Source: an uncultured Ruminococcus sp.
GTDB lineage: Bacteria; Bacillota; Clostridia; Oscillospirales; Ruminococcaceae
Direction: 5' to 3'
Length of the DNA: 10,417 nt
NCBI GenBank assembly: GCA_937898375.1
Contig: CALEJX010000026.1
Span: 1-10,417 of the forward strand
The notes beneath the pieces were generated by a model. The model saw only the letters and a program-made list of their open reading frames with translations, was not told the DNA's origin and did not search any database. A program made the translations under genes and the position numbers. Each line of letters opens with the position of its first letter. The stretch's first letter is position 1. Below are positions 1 to 8,000 of the stretch, in pieces.

Positions 1-1
1 T

Positions 2-3000
2 GAAAGGACGGACGGAACGGTCGTGTATACAAACACGGTCAAACCTACGAGAATTTACGAGGACGGCATTAACCTTTGGAAATTCACTGCGGAGGATTCC
101 GGACAGTTCCGTGTCAAGCTGGAATACAACGGCTATGTGCTCTATTCCAATATGTTTAACATTACCGTTACGGAGTGTGATCATCCCGGCTATGATGAGA
201 ACACCAATAAATGTACCCAGTGCGAATGCGACCTTGCGGCGGCTATCATTAAAGACGGCAAAACGAACGGCTATGTGACCTTTGCAGAAGCTCTTGCGGC
301 GGCGCAGACAGATGAAAACATAGCTTGTTCGCTTATTCCGCTTGTAGATGTGAGGGAAAATATTTCTGTAAGATCAGGCGCATTTGCACTTGAAGCGGCA
401 AATATTTTGCTGGACGGAAAGATCGAGGTTGCTAATGGCGCAGAGCTTACTGTTTTTGGAGGTACGATAACCAAAAATGTGACCTGTGAAAAGGGCGGAA
501 TTCTTGAAATTATTGCTGGCACATATTCAGGCGTAGTCACAGGCAAATCTGGCAGTACGCTCATCATTTCAGGCGGCAACTTCACTGAGATCAATATCGC
601 TGGCAAACAGCTCATCGATTGCCTAAAAGACGGATATGCGTTTGTTGATATGGATACAGATAAAATTATCGACGGACGTGTCAATAGTGCTTCAAATATC
701 AAGGTCGTAGACCACACACATACCTGCATTTGGGATACCGATACCCACGAAAAGATCTGTGATTGCGGCTATGTAGAAGCGACCGACACCGAAGCGCCAG
801 TGATCTCTGGTGTTGAAAATGGAAAGACATATTATGGTGCAGTAGAATTCTCAGTCAGTGACGAAAATGACTTTACTGTGACAGTAGACGGCAAAGAGGT
901 ACGGCTGACGCTGGGAAGCTACATTATTGAACCAGATAATGATGCTCATACTATAACAGCAACTGATGTTGCAGGAAACACATCAAGCGTCACTATTATT
1001 GTGAATAAACTTTATCATGTGACGCTTAGAAGCGGCACAGGTTACACATTGACAGGTGAGCCACTCGTTGGATACGGCATGGACTATACATTCACATTGG
1101 ATATTGCCGAGGGCTATTCTAAGGCCGAAAACTTTATGGTAGATGTAAACGGCGCTCCTATGCGTTCTGACAGCGGCAGCTACACTGTTCCATTAGTGAC
1201 TAGCGACATCGTTGTGACCGTTTTCGGCATAGCAGACATCACCCCACCTGAGGCTGAAATAGAGATCAGCACTAACAAATTCAATTCATTTATGAACACT
1301 ATAACCTTTGGTCTGTTCTTCAAAAAGACTCAGACCGTGACCGTGACTGCATCTGACATGGGCAGTGTACTTTCAAAGGTGGAATATCTTCTGTCTGAAA
1401 CAGCATTTGCGGATAAGGACGCTGTCACGGGCGATTGGACGGAGCTGACGCTCACGGACGGCAAGACAAGCTTTGACATCGAACCGAACTTGAAAGCATA
1501 CGTCTACCTTCGTGTGACAGACGCAAGCGGCAATGTTCAGGTCATCAATTCTGACGGCGTGGTGGCATATACAGACTCCGAGGCTATCACCGAGGCTGTA
1601 AGCTTTACCATGCTTGAAAAGTCAGATGTTTCTTTCTCTGTCAAGCTCAACGGAAATACCGTCAAAGCACTGTATAACGGCGACACTCTCATCGACAGCG
1701 AAGATTATACAGTATCAGAGGACGGAACAATAACTCTTAAAAACAGCTATCTTGCTACTCTTGCCGCAGGCGAATATACCATTAGAGTGGCATATGACCC
1801 AATGGGCGAAGAATACAAGACGGGCGACGAGCCAGCAATGACATCAGTTAAGCTGACGGTTGAAAAGATAACACCTGAGCTGAATTTAGAACCAAAGACA
1901 CAGAAGATATATGACGGCGAACCGATAGATTACAGAACAATAAACTCGTCGATATATGCCGGCAGTGTTAGGGTGTGGGAGTATAAGCCAATTGACGCCG
2001 ACGATTCAGCTTACAGCACTACTGCACCGAAAAATGCAGGAAAGTATACTGTCCGCCTTACGACAAAAGAGGACGATGATTTTAAAGAAGCTTCAGCAGA
2101 AGTCATCTATGAGATCACCGCAAAAAAGGTCACCATAAACGGAACAACAGTTAAAAGCTCCAAGGTCTATGACGGAAATACTAACGCAGAGATAACATCT
2201 GGCGGAAACGTAAATGGTCTGGTAGAAAAGGACAAAGTGACCATTGTGACGGGCAAGGCAACTTACTCAAACAAAAATGTTGGCACAGATAAGGTAGTGA
2301 CATTCTCCGAATTTTCCCTCGCAGGAGATGACGCTGGAAACTATGTGATTTCAGCTCAGCCTGCTAGCACAACGGCAAATATAACTCCTAAGGAACTGAC
2401 AGTTGCAGACCTCAAGGTCAAGGATAAGCAGTATGACGGCAAAAACACCGCCGAGATAGGCGGCACACCTACATTAGTTGGTGTGGCAAAAGGAGATAAG
2501 CTCAAACTGGTGAATGGTACACCGACTTTTGACAGCGTGACGATCGGCAAAAATATCCCCATAAGCTTTACGATGTTCACCATTGAGGGCGACAGCACGG
2601 TAGTAGGTAACTATACACTGAAACAGCCTACGGGCATTACGGCAGATATTGTAGAGAATGTTGCCAACGAGATCACACGTCTGACCGACGCTGTGAACGG
2701 CTATGATATCGACAAGGTAACAAGCGCTGACAAGGCAGACATTGAGAAACTGATCGGTGACATAGACACCTTGCTCGGTGGAGACAACCTGACGGATACT
2801 GAAAGAGCAGCTCTGGAAGATCTGAAAGGCACAGCACAGGCACTCCTTGACCGCATTATATCGGCTAAGAACGCTGCCGAAGCTGACGAAATAACCGCAG
2901 TTAGTGGCATTACCAAGGATAATGTGAAGTTTGAAGACAAGAAAGCCCTTGAAAAAGCAGAAAAGGCTTTGGAAGATGCTCTACATGACTTTGACGGCAA

Positions 3001-3217
3001 CTATACCGAAGAAGAGTGCAAGAACATTGAAGAGAAGCTTGAAACTGTTAAGGCGGCACTTTCTGCTATCGGAAACATGGAAAAGTCTGTGGAAGTGGCA
3101 AATTCTCCAAAGACAGGAGAAGCAAACGATCTGATCCCATGGATCATTTTGCTCTTCATTAGCGGCGGCATTGTGACTGGCACTAAAATTGCAAACAAGA
3201 AGAAAAAAGCTCCGTGA
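2..3217 (+). CDS. Sortase-anchored multidomain surface protein, 5'-truncated by window edge
   Basis: The frame is open to the left edge and the first codons fall in the middle of an Ig-like domain, with no signal peptide, so this is the C-terminal part of a longer secreted protein. The GTG at base 23 is an in-frame codon, not a credible start; residues below are counted from it. I see: end of an Ig-like domain (1-50); a Cys cluster (C52, C64, C67, C69); a beta-rich 'GGTIT/AGTYSG/SGGNF' stretch (about 85-225) resembling a short beta-helix; a His/Cys motif (231-249); an Ig-like module 'APVISGVENGKTY' (258-329); a further beta domain (331-402); a module with 'LFFKKTQTVTV' (407-517); a domain resembling the X2/Ig-like type (about 523-615); an MBG-like domain (616-700); two YDG-like domains (701-787, 788-877); a charged helical stalk resembling FIVAR repeats (880-1022); and a sorting signal SPKTGE, hydrophobic helix and KKKK tail (1028-1064). 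Probable role: wall-linked adhesin or glycan-binding protein; the ligand is unknown. Family names are by eye. Confidence 0.9.
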   Translation, partial: ERTDGTVVYTNTVKPTRIYEDGINLWKFTAEDSGQFRVKLEYNGYVLYSNMFNITVTECDHPGYDENTNKCTQCECDLAAAIIKDGKTNGYVTFAEALAAAQTDENIACSLIPLVDVRENISVRSGAFALEAANILLDGKIEVANGAELTVFGGTITKNVTCEKGGILEIIAGTYSGVVTGKSGSTLIISGGNFTEINIAGKQLIDCLKDGYAFVDMDTDKIIDGRVNSASNIKVVDHTHTCIWDTDTHEKICDCGYVEATDTEAPVISGVENGKTYYGAVEFSVSDENDFTVTVDGKEVRLTLGSYIIEPDNDAHTITATDVAGNTSSVTIIVNKLYHVTLRSGTGYTLTGEPLVGYGMDYTFTLDIAEGYSKAENFMVDVNGAPMRSDSGSYTVPLVTSDIVVTVFGIADITPPEAEIEISTNKFNSFMNTITFGLFFKKTQTVTVTASDMGSVLSKVEYLLSETAFADKDAVTGDWTELTLTDGKTSFDIEPNLKAYVYLRVTDASGNVQVINSDGVVAYTDSEAITEAVSFTMLEKSDVSFSVKLNGNTVKALYNGDTLIDSEDYTVSEDGTITLKNSYLATLAAGEYTIRVAYDPMGEEYKTGDEPAMTSVKLTVEKITPELNLEPKTQKIYDGEPIDYRTINSSIYAGSVRVWEYKPIDADDSAYSTTAPKNAGKYTVRLTTKEDDDFKEASAEVIYEITAKKVTINGTTVKSSKVYDGNTNAEITSGGNVNGLVEKDKVTIVTGKATYSNKNVGTDKVVTFSEFSLAGDDAGNYVISAQPASTTANITPKELTVADLKVKDKQYDGKNTAEIGGTPTLVGVAKGDKLKLVNGTPTFDSVTIGKNIPISFTMFTIEGDSTVVGNYTLKQPTGITADIVENVANEITRLTDAVNGYDIDKVTSADKADIEKLIGDIDTLLGGDNLTDTERAALEDLKGTAQALLDRIISAKNAAEADEITAVSGITKDNVKFEDKKALEKAEKALEDALHDFDGNYTEEECKNIEEKLETVKAALSAIGNMEKSVEVANSPKTGEANDLIPWIILLFISGGIVTGTKIANKKKKAP
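3101..3214 (+). other. C-terminal cell-wall sorting signal (SPKTGE type)
   Basis: The last 38 residues read as a sortase signal: NSPKTGE, then a hydrophobic segment (IPWIILLFISGGIVTGT), then the positive tail KIANKKKKAP. The motif departs from canonical LPXTG in its first residue (S for L). Related motifs occur in gut Clostridia. Cleavage between T and G and linkage to peptidoglycan is the expected consequence; the responsible sortase is not in the window. Confidence 0.8.
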
Positions 3218-3227
3218 AATAACGGGC

Positions 3228-3263
3228 AGGTGGGATAGTTGATTGGTATTGGCTGTCCCACCT
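3228..3263 (+). terminator. Hairpin after the first surface gene, probable weak terminator
   Basis: Eleven bases after the stop codon, arm 3228-3238 (AGGTGGGATAG) pairs with 3253-3263 (CTGTCCCACCT), 11 base pairs with one G-U and a 14-base loop. It is followed by TTTATATT, a broken T tract, so termination is probably incomplete. Partial read-through could link the first gene to the downstream pair. Confidence 0.55.
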
Positions 3264-3270
3264 TTATATT
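3243..3270 (+). promoter_or_regulatory. Candidate promoter upstream of the collagen-like gene
   Basis: TTGGTA (3243-3248, 4 of 6 to the -35 consensus), a 16-base spacer, and TATATT (3265-3270, 5 of 6 to the -10 consensus). It overlaps the right arm of the preceding hairpin. A start near 3277 would leave a leader of about 130 bases before the collagen-like gene, or about 20 before the small open frame at 3296. This is pattern matching only; in AT-rich intergenic DNA such matches are common. Confidence 0.3.
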
Positions 3271-3295
3271 CATCCGTGCCTGTGTGCACTATGCC

Positions 3296-3409
3296 ATGTT
3301 TGAGGATGAATATTACTTAAAATCACAAATGGAAGTCTTAAAGCAGGGAGTTGCCCTGTTTGCGGATAAATACCGCTCACAATATTTGAACGGAGGTAAT
3401 GAGAAATGA
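3296..3409 (+). CDS. Possible small protein or gene remnant coupled to the collagen-like gene
   Basis: An open frame of 37 codons begins with ATG at 3296 and ends with TGA at 3407-3409, overlapping the ATG of the next gene as ATGA, a classic arrangement for translational coupling. The frame stays open upstream to 3239. The peptide (MFEDEYYLKSQMEVLKQG at its start) is charged, amphipathic and probably helical, and does not look like random translation. It holds an internal imperfect repeat, AMFEDEYY versus ALFADKYR, seen also in the DNA at 3294-3312 and 3354-3372 (16 of 19 bases match). I see no Shine-Dalgarno sequence before ATG 3296, or before GTG 3284 or ATG 3329. It may therefore be the tail of a lost gene whose end now supplies the leader, or a small protein expressed by an unusual route. 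I do not recognise a family. Confidence 0.35.
   Translation: MFEDEYYLKSQMEVLKQGVALFADKYRSQYLNGGNEK
3389..3401 (+). promoter_or_regulatory. Ribosome binding site block of the collagen-like gene
   Basis: AACGGAGGTAATG, with GGAGG at 3392-3396 placed nine bases before ATG 3406. This fixes the start. The same 13 bases recur at 5011-5023 before the next large gene. Confidence 0.85.
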
Positions 3410-4998
3410 AAAAATGGTTGTTAGGTATCACCTGTGTGCTTGTGGCATTTGGGATCATCTTTTATATCAGATGCGGCAAAATACAGCAAACGAGTACGAT
3501 GGCGGATCAGTTGGAAGTACGGAACAACGGTACCGCTATCCAGTGGAAATACAATGATGAAACCGATTGGAATGACCTTGTTGCTCTTACCGAACTAAGA
3601 GGTGTCACCGGAGAAAACGGCAAGGACGGAGTTGACGGAAAGAATGGCTCCAATGGCAAAGACGGAACAAACGGTAAAAACGGTACCAATGGCAAGGACG
3701 GAGTCGACGGAAAGAATGGCTCCGACGGTAAGAACGGGACAAACGGTAAAGACGGTACCAATGGTAGAGACGGCGTCAATGGCAAGGACGGAGTCGACGG
3801 AAAGAATGGCATTGACGGTAAGAATGGAACAAACGGTAAAAATGGTATCAATGGTAAAGACGGTGTTGACGGCAAAACAGTTGAGGTCCAAAAGTCCGAT
3901 TTGTACATACAGTGGCGCTATGAGGGAGAAAATTGGCAGAACCTTGTTGCTCTCATCGATATTACAGGACCTGCCGGACAAAATGGTTCAGACGGCGAAA
4001 ACGGAAAAACGCCGGAGTTCCGAGTAAACGAAAATATCCTGCAATGGCGTTATGTAGGCGACGAAATATGGCTGAACCTTTACGATCTTTCGGTTCTGCA
4101 TGGACTTGACGGCAAAGACGGACAAAACGGAGCTGACGGAAAAGACGGTAGAGACGGCAAAGACGGCAATACACCTTTCATCGGTGAAAATGGCAACTGG
4201 TGGATCAATACGCTCGATACTGGTATCAAGGCAGAAGGTACAAATGGTAAAGACGGTATGAATGGTGTAGATGGTTCGGACGGTAAGCAAATTGAGATCC
4301 AAAAGACTGATCTATATGTACAGTGGCGTTACGAAGGCGGCGAATGGCAAAACCTTGTTGCACTCGCTGATATTACAGGGCCTTCCGGACAAAATGGTAC
4401 AGACGGCGAAAATGGAAAAACTCCCGAATTTCGGGCAGACGGCAATCAGCTGCAATGGCGATATACAGGTGACACCACTTGGTTGAATCTGTATGATTTA
4501 TCCGCACTGAAAGGCGCAGACGGTAAAAATGGTGTAAACGGTACAGATGGAAAAAACGGCAAGGACGGCTCATGCGTCGGATATTTTGCTGCAAACGGCA
4601 AAGTGTATAGCTTTGGAGCACCGCTTCCGTTCACTGTAAAAAAAGAAAGCGGAGATTTGATCTCCTATAACTCATCAGGCAATAAAATCACCCTTTCAAA
4701 AGGCCATACATATAGCTTGGTGTTTAGCGGAACGGTTGCGGTCAGTGCCAAGGGCGATGATAAGACGTGTGGTGTATCACTCATTGACGGATACAACAAT
4801 TCTGAAATGGTGTTGGGAACGCAAACCTATGTGATCATCCCGAAGAATAGTCAAAGTGCAAGACTTTCCATGGTGTATAACACTATATACACAGCTGAAG
4901 AGGACATTACGTTGACATTTCAATACACAAATATGATGTTCCAGTATACGAATTTTAATGATAGTCAGTACAGCATAATCATTACAGCACTTGATTGA
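3406..4998 (+). CDS. Membrane-anchored collagen-like surface protein with QWRY modules
   Basis: 530 residues. An N-terminal hydrophobic segment (about 4-20) follows MKKW; the Cys at 22 is in the context FYIRC, which is not a lipobox, so a signal anchor or atypical signal peptide is likely. Gly-X-Y triplets occur in six blocks: 66-158 (31 triplets), 188-202, 233-256, 278-295, 325-339 and 370-390, about 62 in all, with only two prolines; the long block places D or N at nearly every third position. Between them lie five beta-type modules containing QWxY...W.NL (W47, W170, W214, W307, W351) and an 'NGNWWINTLDTGIKA' module (262-276). Similar modules occur in phage tail fibres and other bacterial collagens. 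Residues 391-530 form a globular end, 'YSIIITALD' at the tip, resembling BclA/C1q/TNF-like trimer heads. No sorting signal is present. Inferred role: a trimeric surface fibre, perhaps an adhesin; the ligand is unknown. Probably co-transcribed with the gene 29 bases downstream. Confidence 0.9.
   Translation: MKKWLLGITCVLVAFGIIFYIRCGKIQQTSTMADQLEVRNNGTAIQWKYNDETDWNDLVALTELRGVTGENGKDGVDGKNGSNGKDGTNGKNGTNGKDGVDGKNGSDGKNGTNGKDGTNGRDGVNGKDGVDGKNGIDGKNGTNGKNGINGKDGVDGKTVEVQKSDLYIQWRYEGENWQNLVALIDITGPAGQNGSDGENGKTPEFRVNENILQWRYVGDEIWLNLYDLSVLHGLDGKDGQNGADGKDGRDGKDGNTPFIGENGNWWINTLDTGIKAEGTNGKDGMNGVDGSDGKQIEIQKTDLYVQWRYEGGEWQNLVALADITGPSGQNGTDGENGKTPEFRADGNQLQWRYTGDTTWLNLYDLSALKGADGKNGVNGTDGKNGKDGSCVGYFAANGKVYSFGAPLPFTVKKESGDLISYNSSGNKITLSKGHTYSLVFSGTVAVSAKGDDKTCGVSLIDGYNNSEMVLGTQTYVIIPKNSQSARLSMVYNTIYTAEEDITLTFQYTNMMFQYTNFNDSQYSIIITALD
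3601..3879 (+). repeat. Long Gly-X-Y coding repeat tract, 31 triplets
   Basis: A nine-base periodic tract encoding GKDG/GVDG/GKNG/GTNG triplets. A larger unit starts at 3619, 3691, 3781 and 3853, with spacings of 72, 90 and 72 bases. The copies at 3691-3720 and 3781-3810 are identical over 30 bases; the copy at 3619-3648 differs by one base. All spacings are multiples of nine, so gain or loss of units would keep both reading frame and Gly phase. Confidence 0.9.
3871..4134 (+). repeat. Duplicated collagen/QWRY block, copy 1
   Basis: Residues 156-243 of the collagen-like protein: a type-A module (VEVQKSDLYIQWRYEG...WQNLVAL), five Gly-X-Y triplets, a type-B module (TPEFR...LQWRY.GD..WLNLYDL), and the start of another Gly-X-Y block. 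It aligns without gaps to residues 293-380, with 65 of 88 residues identical by hand count. Confidence 0.85.
4282..4545 (+). repeat. Duplicated collagen/QWRY block, copy 2
   Basis: Residues 293-380, the second copy of the A-GXY-B block, offset exactly 137 residues (411 bases) from the first. The 49 residues between the copies (244-292) contain the NGNWW module and extra Gly-X-Y triplets. Confidence 0.85.
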
Positions 4999-5010
4999 GC
5001 CAATATATAC

Positions 5011-5023
5011 AACGGAGGTAATG
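5011..5023 (+). promoter_or_regulatory. Ribosome binding site block of the NPNTG surface gene
   Basis: AACGGAGGTAATG, with GGAGG at 5014-5018 and nine bases to ATG 5028. It is identical to the block at 3389-3401 and, like it, is preceded by CAATAT and followed by AATGAA. The shared leader suggests a duplicated expression cassette. Confidence 0.85.
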
Positions 5024-5027
5024 CAGA

Positions 5028-8000
5028 ATGAAGAAATGTATACTCAGCATCCTGCTTCTATGCTGCATGGTGCTGACGCTGCTGCCGACAGCGGCCTATG
5101 CTGCGGGTGAGCTACCGGATGTCAAGCTTTCCATCCCAACGACGTTTGACAAGACGGTGGACCTTACGAAGCAGAACGGAGAATTGAAAATCACGGACAG
5201 CAAGACCTATCTGATCAAGGGCTCCGTAGATCCGAACTGGTATTTTCAGTACCGGATCAAAATCGATGGCAGTAACAATACGCCGCACATCTTTCTGGAC
5301 GGCGTCCGACTTCAGGCGCCCAAGGACGGCTCTGCCATCGAGCTTTACGGCGGCGCCTCCGCCTGCCTGTATTTTATCGGCGGGGACAGCGAGCTGATCG
5401 GTGCGGAGAACTTCGCCGCGCTGCAGAAAAACAAAACCGAAGGCTATCTCCGGATTCTGGTGAAGACGGGGACAAAGCTCACGTGCACGGGCGGCCGGTA
5501 TGGCGCGGGCATCGGCGGCTCAAAGGTTGGAGTTAAGAATTTCTCGCAGGGACACGGCGTGAACCTTTATTTCGGCTCTCGGGCAACCGATATCTGGGGC
5601 GGTGAGATTCTGGCAACCAGCGGTGCAGGCGGTGCGGGCATCGGCGGCGGCGCTGGCGGCGGCATCGGCAAGATAATTTATGTGTATTCCGGCAAGCTGA
5701 CGGCACTGTCCGTTTCACAAGGCGCGGGCATCGGCGGCGGTCAGGCCGGCCCCGGAAGTTATATTTATATCTGGGGCGGTACGGTGGAGGCCGGCAGCCT
5801 GTCAGGCGGAGCCGGAATCGGCTGCGGCGATTTCGACGGACAGAGCACGTCGGAGGCTGCGCATCATATCGAGATTTCCGGCGGAAGGGTCGACGCCTGG
5901 AGCAACTATGCCGGCGCGGGCATCGGCGGCGGCAGACGCAGCTCGGGCCATGACATTTCCATCATCGGAGGCGAGGTGACGGCGCAGGGCTACTGGGGCG
6001 CTGGGATCGGCGGAGGCATGAGCGGAGACGGCTGGAACATTCTGATCAAGGACGCAGAGCTGACGGCACAGTCCCTTCCGCTTTATCCGGATCCCCGTTA
6101 TGAAGACGGAGCCATTAACGGTAGTCCCGCAGTTGCGGTCGGACGAGGCTCAGACCGTTCAGGCTGGGCGACGGTGCTGTTCAATCCGGATTTTGGACTG
6201 TGGAGAGAGGATAATATCAAAATCGGGACCTCGAGCGGGAAGTCCGTGCGGCTGCGCGCGACCGGGTGGCAGTGGCGCCGCAGCCAGGGACAGTATGAGT
6301 GGGGCTGGGGCACAACGACGGAGCTTCTCATCCCCAACGAAAACGGGCGTGTGGACCTGCAGCGGCTGAGCCTGCCGTATGCCTGTAATTACGGCAGAGT
6401 GATCGGCAAGCTGGAGCTGCACTGCGAGGAAAGAGCATGCGGCCATGAATTTGCCTGGACGGACAGGGACGGCTGCCACATCTGGACCTGCGTGAAATGC
6501 GGCGCACGAGACCCTGCCGCAGAAAATTCCAAACAAAACGCCAAACACATTCCCGGCGACTGGTGCGTTCAGAAGATGCGTTGTGCCGTGTGCGATCATT
6601 TACTGGGAAAGGACACAAAGGCGCCGGTGCTGGAGGTTTTGAAGGACGGCGAGAGCTACACCGTCGAGGATAACATCGATGGAAATCCCGGCGCGTACAC
6701 CTTCACCGTGAGCGATCCGGCTGCATCGGGAGAGACGTCCTCCGGCATCAAGTCGGTGACCATCAACGGCGAGCCGCAAGACGACCCCACCTATCGTCTC
6801 CCCGCGCCGGATGGCGGCAACAATGACGCGGGCGCGGAATATACCGTGGTCGCGACTGACAATGCGGGAAACGAAACTACGGCGACAGTCAGAACATACA
6901 GGAGGCACCACTACACGGTGACCTTTGATTCCACAGGTGGCAGCGAGGTGATAGAAAAAACTATGGCCGTCACCTATGGTGAGCAGCTCGGCGATATGCC
7001 CGTGCCAATGCGCACCGGTTACTTTTTCCGTGGCTGGTATGATGCCCCGGTTGACGGCAAATGCTACGGCAACAGCGATGGTCAAAGTACAAGTCAATAT
7101 GACAAGACGGAAAACTGCACCCTGTATGCACAGTGGACAATAAAACAGTACACAATTACTTTTGACACTGCAGGCGGCAGTGAGATTGCACCAATTACGC
7201 AGGACTACGGTACAACGATTACCTCCCCTGCCAATCCGACAAGAGATGGATATACCTTCATTGGCTGGGATACTGCAATTCCTGCGACTATGCCTGCCGA
7301 AAATATGACGATCACGGCGCAGTGGTCAGCAAACAGCTATAACGTAAAGTTTGATGTAAACGGCGGCAGCACAACAATTAGTGATAAAACGCTGAGCTGG
7401 AATGATAAGGTGCTTGACGGCATTGATGAACCAACAAGAGACGGATATGTGTTTAAAGGTTGGCGTTATGGCAATTCGGCGATAAATATCGATGCAGATA
7501 CACCATATGCCTACATTGTATCAGACGACACAGTAGAAAGCATAACACTTGTAGCACAGTGGCGTGATGTTGAAAAGCCTATAGGCGAAATCAAGATCTG
7601 TAAGAATAAGTGGGACAGTATCGTCAATGAGATCAGTTTTGACTTGTTTTTTAAAGATACTCAGTCGGTCACAATTACCGCAACCGATAATAGCGGCGAT
7701 GATATAAAAATCGAATATTTGCTGTCTGGTAAGAAACTTACTGAAGCGGAACTTGAAAACGAAGTTTTCACCAACTATACCGGTTCGTTCGATATTTGCC
7801 CTGATAACGAGTATATCATCTATGTAAGGCTGATCGATAAAACAATGAATGTTTCATACCTCTCAACGGACGGCATTGTGCTGGACGGCACAAGCCCTGT
7901 GATCAGCGGAATAGATAATGGCAAGACCTACTGTATGTCGCAGACAATCACGATCGACGAAAAACATATAGGCACGATCACGGTAAATGAAACAGCGGTC

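Noticed and set aside
23..25. GTG at 23 as the start of the first protein
   Set aside because: The frame is open to the window edge, there is no well-spaced ribosome site, and a start here would give a wall-anchored protein without a signal peptide.
3341..3361. Small hairpin with CAGGG/CCCTG arms and an AGTTG loop as a second terminator
   Set aside because: The stem is short and no T tract follows. It lies in the small open frame, close to the collagen ribosome site, and has no sign of a terminating role.
3466..3474. Lipoprotein signal in the collagen-like protein (Cys at residue 22)
   Set aside because: The residues before the Cys are FYIR, which do not fit the L-A/S-G/A-C lipobox.
3619..3876. 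Regularly spaced repeats resembling a CRISPR array
   Set aside because: The repeats are coding, in frame with Gly-X-Y triplets, and the stretches between them are themselves repeat variants rather than unique spacers.
3507..4634. Several long open frames on the minus strand, and one in another plus frame, inside the collagen-like gene
   Set aside because: They arise because a nine-base periodic Gly-X-Y tract is free of stops in other frames. Their proteins are low-complexity echoes of the repeat, with no ribosome sites of their own.
6159..7097. Minus-strand open frames of 96-165 codons within the GC-rich part of the NPNTG gene
   Set aside because: High GC lengthens antisense frames. These lie fully inside a long plus-strand gene with recognisable domains and show no family features.
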